Below, one piece after another: positions 8,449 through 15,977 of a DNA stretch of 64,000 nt. Each line of letters starts with the position of its first letter. Within the stretch, counting starts at the first letter, position 1. The stretch comes from Prevotella sp. E13-17 (lineage in GTDB: Bacteria; Bacteroidota; Bacteroidia; Bacteroidales; Bacteroidaceae), in NCBI RefSeq assembly GCF_022024035.1, contig NZ_CP091787.1, forward strand, positions 2,294,001 to 2,358,000, in the 5' to 3' direction. The position numbers and the translations under genes are program-made. Under the pieces are notes generated by a model. The model was not told the origin of the DNA, searched no databases, and saw only the letters and a list, made by a program, of their open reading frames with translations.

Positions 8449-8793
8449 TTAGATATATCTGTTCAAAATTTGACGGGCGGTTTCTATCTCACCCTTATAT
8501 TGTTTGGTGTCTTTTTTCAAGAATGAATTCAAGAAAAGCACCCGTTTACTTTCCATGAACGAAACGGAATCAACGGCAAATACTATCGTGCGGTGCTCAT
8601 TGGTACCTACAGATATTCGTGCCTCATAGAATTCCGTCCCTTCGAGATTCTTCACGAATTTCTTATTGACCACATATTGGGTCTTTATGATCGTCTCCAC
8701 ATAGTCGTACTTTGCCTTTGTCTTAGCATCAAGGCTGGCGTAGTATTCATCGTACTCCGCAGAGTGGAAAGTTTCTCTAACATCTTCGCTCAT
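8449..8793 (-). CDS. RelE/HigB-type (Gp49-like) toxin, probable mRNA interferase
   Basis: 114 aa. The central EFYEARISVGTNEHRTIVFA is typical of the ParE/RelE-fold Gp49 family, in which a beta-sheet presents basic residues for ribosome-dependent mRNA cleavage. LFLNSFLKKDTKQYKGEIETA matches the conserved C-terminus with a Lys-Lys/Asp pair (quoted as two parts: LFLNSFLKKDT and KQYKGEIETA). It is first in a two-gene operon with the HTH antitoxin. Its ATG lies only 4 nt after the -7 box, suggesting a leaderless or nearly leaderless transcript. Confidence 0.8.
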   Translation of the reverse strand: MSEDVRETFHSAEYDEYYASLDAKTKAKYDYVETIIKTQYVVNKKFVKNLEGTEFYEARISVGTNEHRTIVFAVDSVSFMESKRVLFLNSFLKKDTKQYKGEIETARQILNRYI

Positions 8794-8797
8794 GCTG

Positions 8798-8829
8798 CAA
8801 AAGTAATATATTTATTCCGTAAATCCAAA
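8798..8829 (-). promoter_or_regulatory. Toxin-antitoxin promoter
   Basis: Minus strand: TTTG (-33) at 8826-8829, a 20-nt spacer, then TACTTTTG (-7) at 8798-8805, a full Bacteroidetes promoter. The toxin ATG at 8793 follows after 4 nt. Confidence 0.7.
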
Positions 8830-8933
8830 CATATTGGAAGAAAAATATTCATTTTGTATAATTCAGGTTACTCACTTACCCACTTACAACTCACTCACTT
8901 TGGACATTTGGGATTTCCCAATTTCGAAGGTTT

Positions 8934-8962
8934 GTATGTCACTCACCTGTCCCTATACATAA
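8934..8962. repeat. 29-bp interspersed repeat, copy 2 (degenerate right end)
   Basis: Matches copy 1 except near the right end (TACATAA instead of GACATAC). It lies in the 434-nt gap 8794-9227 between the toxin gene and ATPase copy B. Apart from this repeat, the toxin promoter and an orphan promoter at 9190-9220, I see no gene there. Confidence 0.75.
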
Positions 8963-9189
8963 TGAAATAATGTGGCAAATATACTGCATTTTTTAAAAAG
9001 TGCAGTAGTTTTGAGGTAAAATTTGCTATATATTTTCAGAATATTGTTCCTTTTCAAGCCCTATGCCATTATTGACGAACATACATTCAATGCCAGCATT
9101 AACGAACTAAGAAAATAAGAACTCCGCTTTAACAAGTCGCTTGCCGATCCAAACGGGGCTCTTATCCGAAAAAGGTTCCTTTCATGTTG

Positions 9190-9220
9190 CAAAGATAATG
9201 TTTTTGTTGAATAATCCAAA
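9190..9220 (-). promoter_or_regulatory. Orphan promoter with a seven-codon ORF
   Basis: Minus strand: TTTG at 9217-9220, 19-nt spacer, TATCTTTG at 9190-9197, followed 4 nt later by ATG at 9185. The frame closes after MKGTFFG (9162-9185). A complete promoter drives nothing recognisable, which suggests a lost gene or a small RNA. Confidence 0.45.
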
Positions 9221-9227
9221 TAGATTC

Positions 9228-10472
9228 TCAGAACTTTGATACTGGCACTACGGCTATGGTGTAGCCACCTTTCTCTATGGTGCGCTCTTCGTCGCGCGTA
9301 ACAATGGTGAGGTTGCTGCATTTCAGTTCGCCTGCACATTCCACGATGCTATCAACCTCGCGCTTCTCGGTCTTGGGACTACTCATGTCGTAGCACACCT
9401 GTACCAGTCGTTCGACATGCGCTCCCTTGCGCAACACGAAGTCTACCTCCTTGTCGTTGCGAGAGCGATAATAGAACAGGGTCTTTTCGGTATCGTATCC
9501 TCGATGCATCAGCTCTATAAACACTTGGTTTTCGAGCAATCGTCCCAGGTTCTCACTCACGGCGAAAGCCTTGGCTGCCACAAAGCCGTTATCTACCACA
9601 TAGACCTTGCGGGGCGCCTTGTTCATCAACTTCAACTTATTGTTGTAGCGCGACAGATAGTAGAAAAGGTATGGTTCATGCAGATAGTCCATAAACTTCT
9701 TGACGGTGGAAACACTCGAGAAGCCGAGTTCCTCCGATAGCTCATTGGCACTCAGTGGATTGCAGAAGTTTGAAACTAGATATATAGCCAGGTTGTTGAG
9801 GTCGGTGATGTTGCGTACATTGTGTCGCTTGGCCACATCCTTCCACATGATGGAGTCAAACAATGTGTCGAGATAGCTACGTACCAATGGGCGCGATGCC
9901 ACCACTTCAGGATAGCCACCATTGCGCATATAGTCGTCTGTCAACGCCCTACCCTCAGCCTGCTGCTCCGGCTTTAGTCCGTGAAGATCGAGCTTGTTCC
10001 AATCGAAAAACTCTTCCATGCTAAAGGGTAACATCTCTATCTGTAGATACTTTCCCGTGAGCACGGTTGCCATTTCGCTCGACAGCATTTTGGCATTACT
10101 ACCCGTGATAACCAGATTCTTTCCCATCCTATAGAGCTCGCTCACCCACAAGTCCCAAGCATCAAGATTCTGAACCTCGTCGAGCAGCAGATACTCATAG
10201 CCGGGATAGACGTCATCCAGCATTCGCATCACCAGATTAGCGTCCCATGCGTCGAGAAGCGTTTGATTGTCGAAATTGAGATAGGCAAAATTCTTGTCGC
10301 GCAACATCAACAAGGCCTGGGTTGACTTGCCTACACGACGCGGACCTGTTATCAGCTTGATGAGATGACTGTTCAGCAGCATGTCAATATCCAGACCACT
10401 TTTACGTGTAAGATACGGACGTGATAGCAACTCATCACGTTCCTTTCGTTGGTTCAGAACTATTGTCTTCAT
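9228..10472 (-). CDS. DUF4143-type AAA ATPase, full-length copy B
   Basis: 414 aa from the ATG at 10472 (MKTIVLNQRKERDELLSRPY). The frame continues upstream to 10613, but that part holds the promoter and a large palindrome, so the longer start is rejected. P-loop GPRRVGKST, Walker B LLLDEVQ, the C-terminal DUF4143 domain and a PDDEXK-like DFVL/VQVCY pattern are all present. It differs from copy A by about seven bases over 1.17 kb, one changing a Val to Met (IVWKDVAK versus IMWKDVAK). The short distance and near identity point to a recent duplication. Cytoplasmic; biochemical role not established. Confidence 0.85.
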   Translation of the reverse strand: MKTIVLNQRKERDELLSRPYLTRKSGLDIDMLLNSHLIKLITGPRRVGKSTQALLMLRDKNFAYLNFDNQTLLDAWDANLVMRMLDDVYPGYEYLLLDEVQNLDAWDLWVSELYRMGKNLVITGSNAKMLSSEMATVLTGKYLQIEMLPFSMEEFFDWNKLDLHGLKPEQQAEGRALTDDYMRNGGYPEVVASRPLVRSYLDTLFDSIMWKDVAKRHNVRNITDLNNLAIYLVSNFCNPLSANELSEELGFSSVSTVKKFMDYLHEPYLFYYLSRYNNKLKLMNKAPRKVYVVDNGFVAAKAFAVSENLGRLLENQVFIELMHRGYDTEKTLFYYRSRNDKEVDFVLRKGAHVERLVQVCYDMSSPKTEKREVDSIVECAGELKCSNLTIVTRDEERTIEKGGYTIAVVPVSKF

Positions 10473-10497
10473 AATCTCAATGTTTAAATTCTGCGTG

Positions 10498-10505
10498 CAA
10501 AAATA
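10498..10505 (-). promoter_or_regulatory. -7 promoter box of ATPase copy B
   Basis: Minus strand TATTTTTG, 25 nt before the ATG at 10472. A TTG lies a little over 20 nt further upstream. Copy A has lost this region. Confidence 0.5.
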
Positions 10506-10530
10506 TGGTATTTTCTTCAATTTTGCAAGC

Positions 10531-10565
10531 GTATTGGATAAAAAATGCACTATTTTATCCAATAC
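10531..10565. promoter_or_regulatory. Perfect 13-9-13 palindrome upstream of copy B, probable operator
   Basis: GTATTGGATAAAA (10531-10543) and its exact reverse complement (10553-10565) flank a 9-nt spacer. It lies just upstream of the copy B -7 box. Two further GGATAA motifs occur between 10575 and 10620. Placement suggests an operator or a transcribed hairpin. The rest of 10473-10775 holds only repeats. Confidence 0.6.
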
Positions 10566-10644
10566 AGCGTTTAAAATGGATAAAATGGACATAAAAAAAT
10601 CCACTATCCTCACGGATAATGGAAATCTCTTTTGATAATTCCAC

Positions 10645-10673
10645 CTATGTCACTCACCTGTCCCTAGACATAC
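10645..10673. repeat. 29-bp interspersed repeat (copy 3)
   Basis: Identical to copy 1 except for the first base. A partial fourth copy (TATGTCACTCACCT) starts at about 10742. Together with copies 1 and 2 the repeats punctuate the duplicated-ATPase region. Confidence 0.75.
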
Positions 10674-10707
10674 TTGGCAGTTAGAACAACACTGACCCCA
10701 CCCCCGA

Positions 10708-10729
10708 CCCCTCCCCTACATGGGAGGGG
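10708..10729. repeat. C/G-rich extragenic hairpin
   Basis: CCCCTCCC - CTACAT - GGGAGGGG, an 8-bp stem downstream of the leftward DUF2461 gene, preceded by a C-rich tract. Similar elements occur at 15881-15896 and 39697-39717. Probably a dispersed extragenic hairpin that may terminate transcription. Confidence 0.55.
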
Positions 10730-10775
10730 AGAAAACAACGATATGTCACTCACCTCTCAACTTGCGCCGCATATG

Positions 10776-11501
10776 TCATTCATAGTCGTCAATCACGGAA
10801 TTCATCATGTCCATCATGGGCTTGGCGGCGCGGAACATGGGGTCTATCTCATCGAGCCAATGGTCGTTTTGGAAGAAATCGTCGGGGACACGATGCCAAC
10901 AGCAGTAGTCCTTTAGGCGCAGATAGCGCACGTACTCCCAGTCGCGAGGATAACCTGAGGGACAGGTCTTCAGACGGGTAAGTCCGAAACCTTGCGGTTG
11001 GTCCCAGCTATCGACATCGGTGGGACTGGTGGTGTGGTTCTCCTCGGTGCTGCCATAGTAGCGGAGGAACTCGGGGCTCTCTACGCATTGCAGCCACTGG
11101 TCGATGTTGGCCATAATCTCGTTGCGACACGAGGTGAGGATGTTGGTGGGCAACCAGTAGTTGCCACATGCCACCATGCAGTGGTCGGGCTCCAGATGCA
11201 GGTAGTAGCCACCATGCAGTGCCTTCTTGCCATGGGCGGCGATGTAGGCCCCGAAGTGATTCTTGTAAGGCGACTTGTCGGCAGAGAAGCGTGTGTCGCG
11301 ATTGAAGCGATAGGTGCAGTCCTTGACACGGAGGTGCGACACGGTGGGGTCGAAGGTGACGATGCGCTCAATGGCTTGTTGCACACCGCGCTCGAAGTCG
11401 GCACGCACGGCGTCGTACTCGGCCTTGTGTTCCAGATACCAAGTGCGGGTATTGTGGGCCTGAAGTTGGCGCAGGTAATTCAGTATTCTCTTTGCATCCA
11501 T
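10776..11501 (-). CDS. DUF2461 family protein
   Basis: 241 aa from the ATG at 11501 (MDAKRILNYL). The 12 codons upstream lack family similarity and include the -7 region. Typical DUF2461 features: NTRTWYLEHKAEYD near the N-terminus, KDCTYRFNRDTRFSADKSPY and KNHFGAYI in the middle, GGYYLHLEP, and a C-terminal Trp/Tyr-rich segment. The family is widespread and uncharacterised. Predicted soluble, with no signal peptide. Stands alone. Confidence 0.85.
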   Translation of the reverse strand: MDAKRILNYLRQLQAHNTRTWYLEHKAEYDAVRADFERGVQQAIERIVTFDPTVSHLRVKDCTYRFNRDTRFSADKSPYKNHFGAYIAAHGKKALHGGYYLHLEPDHCMVACGNYWLPTNILTSCRNEIMANIDQWLQCVESPEFLRYYGSTEENHTTSPTDVDSWDQPQGFGLTRLKTCPSGYPRDWEYVRYLRLKDYCCWHRVPDDFFQNDHWLDEIDPMFRAAKPMMDMMNSVIDDYE

Positions 11502-11602
11502 AACTGTATCAAATGATTTATTGTTTCTTCGTTGCAAAGATACTGTTTTTCATTGGAACAACCAAAAAACCACAGGCTCATTGCTAAGACGCACACAGCT
11601 GA

Positions 11603-12097
11603 TTACTCATTGCTGATGGGCACGACGAGGGTGCCGTTGAAGACGATCTCACGGCTGTGGTTCCAATGGAACGTGTAGTTGCTGAACGTCATGGTGAAGC
11701 TGCCGACATCGGTACGGGTGATCTTGGCAGAACCCGACACATAGGTGCACTTACGCTCGTTGATGCCAATAGTCACGCGGGTGGCGTCTTTCTCGAAGTC
11801 TGCATATCCCTCGCGAAAGAAGGTATAGGGATTGGTGTCTGTTGGGAACTCCATCAAGAAGTCGCAATAGATGGGCGTGACGATGGCCAGATAGCTATCG
11901 TCGAGCGAATGGACATACTCACCGAAGAAGCCCAGACATCGCATGTACTCCTGATCGTAGTCGTGACGCTGGCCGTCAACGGTGATGGTCAGCGGACCAT
12001 CGGTCTCCACATTGAAGTCCTCGTCAATGTAGCATGCCGTCATTGTGACGGCTACTATACACGCTATTATAATATTTAAAACATTCCACTTCTTCAT
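11603..12097 (-). CDS. Putative lipoprotein (164 aa)
   Basis: N-terminus MKKWNVLNIIIACIVAVTMT with Cys22 forms a lipoprotein signal (lipobox TMTAC). The acidic residues YIDEDF after the Cys are compatible with export to the cell surface in Bacteroidetes. The mature part is beta-rich (GPLTITVDGQRHDY, SFTMTFSNYTF). It resembles small Bacteroidales lipoproteins annotated DUF5025 or similar, but I cannot fix the family. Single gene; role unknown. Confidence 0.75.
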   Translation of the reverse strand: MKKWNVLNIIIACIVAVTMTACYIDEDFNVETDGPLTITVDGQRHDYDQEYMRCLGFFGEYVHSLDDSYLAIVTPIYCDFLMEFPTDTNPYTFFREGYADFEKDATRVTIGINERKCTYVSGSAKITRTDVGSFTMTFSNYTFHWNHSREIVFNGTLVVPISNE

Positions 12098-12290
12098 AAC
12101 AGTTATTCATTTTCATTAGTTTCTTCATTACCACTGTTAAGAGATTCATCGCTATGAATGGGAAGTCTATGGCATTGATTATGTTGCCACAAAAATAAGA
12201 AATAATACTTGAACGACAAAAAGAAAATGAAAAAAATGCGCAAAAAACGCACACCGGACCTTAAAGTGTGCATTATTTAAATGGGAATAA

Positions 12291-12322
12291 TTTGGCATTT
12301 CACCGATTATTTTGTACTTTTG
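12291..12322 (+). promoter_or_regulatory. pepT promoter
   Basis: TTTG at 12291-12294, 20-nt spacer, TACTTTTG at 12315-12322: a consensus Bacteroidetes promoter. The leader to the ATG at 12366 is about 40 nt. The remainder of 12098-12365 shows no gene. Confidence 0.7.
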
Positions 12323-12365
12323 TGGCAAAATAAAACAATACAAGAATACTGCATCATTGAATAGC

Positions 12366-13589
12366 ATGAACATCGTAGAAAGATTTCTAAAATACACTCA
12401 GTTTGACACGCAGTCGGCTGAAGACAGCCAGAGCGTGCCCAGCACCGAGAAACAATTGGTCTTTGCGGCCTATCTGAAAGAGGAACTGAAGAGCGAAGGA
12501 CTGGAAGACGTGGAACTGGACGAGCAGGGATACCTCTATGCCACGCTGCCTGCCAACACGAAGCAGGCGGTACCTACTATTGGCTTCATCTCGCACTACG
12601 ACACCAGCCCCGACTGTTCGGGTGCCAACATACGTCCGCGCATCGTGGAGAACTATGACGGAGGCGACATCGTGCTGAGTGAAGGCATCGTGTCGAGTCC
12701 GAAGATGTTTCCAGAACTGCTGGCACACGTGGGCGAAGACCTGATCGTGACCGACGGCACCACCCTGCTGGGTGCCGACGACAAGGCCGGCATTGCTGAG
12801 ATCGTGCAGGCCATGGTGTGGCTGAAGGCGCATCCGGAGGTGAAGCACGGCAAGATTCGCATAGCGTTCAACCCCGACGAGGAAATTGGCATGGGCGCCC
12901 ACCACTTCGACGTAGAGAAGTTTGGCTGCGAATGGGCCTACACCATGGACGGCGGTGAAGTGGGCGAACTGGAGTTTGAGAACTTCAATGCTGCCAGCGC
13001 CAAGATTCTTTTTAGGGGGCGCAGCGTGCATCCGGGCTATGCCAAAGGCAAGATGGTGAACGCCAGTCTGCTGGCTGCGGAGTTCATTGGGATGATGCCT
13101 GCCGACGAGCGCCCCGAGACCACCGAGGGCTATCAGGGCTTCTTCCACCTGACGGGCATGCAAGGACAGACCGAGCAGGCCAAGCTGAGCTATATCATCC
13201 GCGACCATGACCGCAGTCGCTTCGAGGATCGCAAGCGACTGATGGTGCGCACGGCCGAGCAGATGAATGAGAAGTATGGCGAAGGCACTGTCAGCATAGA
13301 ACTGACAGACCAATACTATAACATGAAAGAGAAGATTGACCCACAGATGCACGTGACAGACCTGGTGCTGAAGGCGATGCAGGAAGCAGGGGTGGCTCCG
13401 AAGGTGAAACCCATACGTGGGGGTACCGACGGTGCGCAACTGTCGTTCATGGGACTGCCCTGTCCTAACATCTTTGCCGGTGGCATCAACTTCCACGGTC
13501 CCTATGAGTTTGTGCCCATCCAGTCGATGGAGAAGGCTCAGAACGTGATTATCAAAATATGTGAGTTAGTAGGCGAATATAATGGCTGA
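12366..13589 (+). CDS. pepT: Peptidase T (tripeptide aminopeptidase)
   Basis: 407 aa, M20 metallopeptidase releasing N-terminal residues from tripeptides in the cytoplasm. The ATG at 12366 ([10 protein letters not shown]) is chosen because the 18 codons upstream overlap the promoter. Metal and catalytic residues are visible: [47 protein letters not shown] and INFHGPYEF. The length is normal. Its stop overlaps the antiporter start by 8 nt (13582-13589), so the two genes are co-translated. Confidence 0.95.
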   Translation: MNIVERFLKYTQFDTQSAEDSQSVPSTEKQLVFAAYLKEELKSEGLEDVELDEQGYLYATLPANTKQAVPTIGFISHYDTSPDCSGANIRPRIVENYDGGDIVLSEGIVSSPKMFPELLAHVGEDLIVTDGTTLLGADDKAGIAEIVQAMVWLKAHPEVKHGKIRIAFNPDEEIGMGAHHFDVEKFGCEWAYTMDGGEVGELEFENFNAASAKILFRGRSVHPGYAKGKMVNASLLAAEFIGMMPADERPETTEGYQGFFHLTGMQGQTEQAKLSYIIRDHDRSRFEDRKRLMVRTAEQMNEKYGEGTVSIELTDQYYNMKEKIDPQMHVTDLVLKAMQEAGVAPKVKPIRGGTDGAQLSFMGLPCPNIFAGGINFHGPYEFVPIQSMEKAQNVIIKICELVGEYNG

Positions 13590-15855
13590 GATACCTGCAA
13601 TGATACAAGACCTGGCACTGATACTCATGGTGGCAGGCATCGTGACACTGGTGTTCAAGAAGCTGAAGCAACCACTGGTGCTGGGCTATATCGTGGCGGG
13701 CTTTTTGGTGTCGCCCCACATGCCATACACCGCCTCGGTGGTGGACATGTCTAACATCCACCTGTGGGCAGACATCGGTGTGATGTTCCTTTTGTTCTCG
13801 CTGGGTCTGGACTTCTCGTTCAAGAAGATACTGAAGATGGGCGCCTCGCCCATCATCTCGACCATCAGCATCATATTCTCTATGTCGCTGTTGGGTGTCG
13901 TCGCAGGCCATCTGTTCCACTGGTCGCGCATGGACTGTATTTTCCTGGGAGGTATGTTGGCCATGAGTTCGACCACCATTATATATAAGGCCTTCGATGA
14001 TCTGGGGCTGAGGCAGCAGCAGTTTGCAGGCATGGTGATGTCGGTGCTGATATTGGAGGACATACTGGCCATTGTGATGATGGTGATGCTGAGCGCCATT
14101 GCCAGCGGCAACAATCCCGACAGCAGCGAGATGCTGAACTCGATCATGAAGATTGTGTTCTTCTTGGTGCTATGGCTGGTGGTGGGCATCTTTGCAGTAC
14201 CACTGTTTCTACGCAAGGTGCGACGGCTGATCAACAGCGAGGTGCTGCTCATCGTGTCACTGGGACTGTGTTGCGGCATGGCCGTATTCTCGTCGAAGGT
14301 AGGCTTTTCGTCGGCCTTCGGTGCTTTCATCATGGGTAGCATCCTGGCCGAGACCATCGAGGCAGAACGCATCGAGAAACTGGTGGACCCAGTGAAAAAC
14401 CTCTTTGGTGCCATTTTCTTTGTGTCGGTAGGCATGCTGGTGGACCCAAGAATACTGGTGGAATATGCCGTACCGATAGTCTGTCTGGTGCTGACCATCA
14501 TCGTGGGACAGGCGGTGTTTGGCTCGTTAGCATTCCTATTGGGCGGCGAGAGTCTGAAGGCGGCTATGCGTTGCGGATTCTCTATGGCGCAGATTGGTGA
14601 GTTCTCTTTCATCATTGCCTCGCTTGGCTTGTCGCTCGGCGTGATTGGAGACTTTCTCTATCCTGTTGTAGTGGCAGTGAGCGTCATCACGACCTTCCTG
14701 ACTCCCTACATGATCAGACTGGCTTTGCCCTCATACAACGTGCTGGAGAGGCATCTGCCTAAACGTCTCATCCGCATGATGAACCATCTGTCGATGAACC
14801 AGACAACCAGCAACAGCCCTAACAAATGGAAAAAGCTGTTGCTGCAGATGGCGATGAACGTGGTCATCTACTCGATACTCTCAATAGCAGTCATCATCAT
14901 GATGTTCATGTTCTTCCAACCGCTGATGATGGAACTGCTGAACCCGAGATATGCCAACGTGGCAACGGGACTGATTACCATCCTACTCATAGCGCCTTTC
15001 CTGAGGGCCATGGTGATGAAAAAGAACAGAAGCGAGGAGTTTAAAGCGCTGTGGAAAGAGAGCAACCGCAACCGCCTGCCACTGCTATTCACCATCCTGT
15101 TCAGGATGATGATAGCTCTGGTGTTTGTGTTCAACATCTTACAGCACGTATCAACCTTCGGTCCTGCCATCATGCTCACCGTCGGCATGGTGGTTGTGAT
15201 GGCCATCATCACCTCGCGCAGCATCAAGCGACGCAGCATCTTGCTGGAGCGACTGTTCGTCAACAATCTGCGCTCGCGCGACATCGAGGCACAGGTTCAC
15301 GGCAAGAAGAAGCCCCTGTATGAGGGTAAACTGCTGGACCGCGACATCCACATTGCCGACTTCGACGTGCCCTATAACTCGTTGTGGATGGGGCACACGC
15401 TGAAACAGCTGAACTTGGGACGTAAGTTTGGTGTTCACATCAGTAGTATTCTGCGCGGTGGTCACCGTCTGAACATCCCCGATGGCGACTACATCATCTT
15501 CCCTGGCGACCGTCTGCAGGCCATCGGTAGCGACGAACAGCTGACGAAATTCGGGGCAGCAATAGAAAGTGAACTGCTGGGCGAAGACATGGAGATGGAG
15601 AAACGCGAGATGAAACTGCGCCAAATCGTCATCGGTGCCGACAGTCCTTTCATAGGAAAGACGCTACAGGAAAGTGGCATACGCAATCGCTACAGCTGCA
15701 TGGTGGTGGGCATGGAAGAGGGAAAGGAGAACTTGACGCCCATGAGTCCGCAACGCAAATTCACGGAAGGTGACATCATCTGGATTGTAGGCGAAGAAGA
15801 GTCGTTGGAACAACTGCTGAAAGGCGGTGCGCCTTTGGCGCAAGATGAGAGATGA
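13582..15855 (+). CDS. CPA2-type cation:proton antiporter with C-terminal TrkA_C domains
   Basis: 757 aa. Residues 1 to about 385 form a Na_H_Exchanger domain of some 12 membrane helices, with conserved [10 protein letters not shown] and [13 protein letters not shown] further hydrophobic region lies at about 410-540. The C-terminus carries two TrkA_C-like regulatory modules (from about 590, [20 protein letters not shown], and from about 675). No NAD-binding RCK_N Rossmann motif is seen. KefB/K+ efflux-like; the transported ion (K+ or Na+) cannot be told from sequence. Overlaps pepT, so it forms an operon with it. Confidence 0.85.
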   Translation: MAEIPAMIQDLALILMVAGIVTLVFKKLKQPLVLGYIVAGFLVSPHMPYTASVVDMSNIHLWADIGVMFLLFSLGLDFSFKKILKMGASPIISTISIIFSMSLLGVVAGHLFHWSRMDCIFLGGMLAMSSTTIIYKAFDDLGLRQQQFAGMVMSVLILEDILAIVMMVMLSAIASGNNPDSSEMLNSIMKIVFFLVLWLVVGIFAVPLFLRKVRRLINSEVLLIVSLGLCCGMAVFSSKVGFSSAFGAFIMGSILAETIEAERIEKLVDPVKNLFGAIFFVSVGMLVDPRILVEYAVPIVCLVLTIIVGQAVFGSLAFLLGGESLKAAMRCGFSMAQIGEFSFIIASLGLSLGVIGDFLYPVVVAVSVITTFLTPYMIRLALPSYNVLERHLPKRLIRMMNHLSMNQTTSNSPNKWKKLLLQMAMNVVIYSILSIAVIIMMFMFFQPLMMELLNPRYANVATGLITILLIAPFLRAMVMKKNRSEEFKALWKESNRNRLPLLFTILFRMMIALVFVFNILQHVSTFGPAIMLTVGMVVVMAIITSRSIKRRSILLERLFVNNLRSRDIEAQVHGKKKPLYEGKLLDRDIHIADFDVPYNSLWMGHTLKQLNLGRKFGVHISSILRGGHRLNIPDGDYIIFPGDRLQAIGSDEQLTKFGAAIESELLGEDMEMEKREMKLRQIVIGADSPFIGKTLQESGIRNRYSCMVVGMEEGKENLTPMSPQRKFTEGDIIWIVGEEESLEQLLKGGAPLAQDER

Positions 15856-15880
15856 GAGATGAGAGATGAGAGTTGAGAAG

Positions 15881-15896
15881 TCTCCCCTCGGGGAGA
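15881..15896. terminator. Short G/C hairpin after the antiporter gene
   Basis: TCTCCCC-TC-GGGGAGA with a following AT tract, 25 nt past the antiporter stop and upstream of the convergent LptD gene end. The preceding bases repeat GAGAGAT about three times. Belongs to the same G/C-rich extragenic class as 10708-10729. Confidence 0.45.
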
Positions 15897-15977
15897 TTTA
15901 GAGGGGGTTGGTTTGCGCCAAATGCACACTACCTCTCACTTCTCAGTTCTCAGTTCTCAACTTGTGCCGAAGGCACA

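Noticed and set aside
9061..9339. Open frame antisense at the 3' end of ATPase copy B
   Set aside because: It crosses the ATPase stop and an unrelated intergenic stretch; no family seen.
10473..10613. N-terminal extension of ATPase copy B
   Set aside because: The added 47 residues overlap the promoter and a 13-9-13 palindrome, and homology to copy A starts after the shorter start.
12387..13496. Long open frame antisense to pepT
   Set aside because: Composition is that of the antisense of a GC-rich gene, and pepT has full family motifs.
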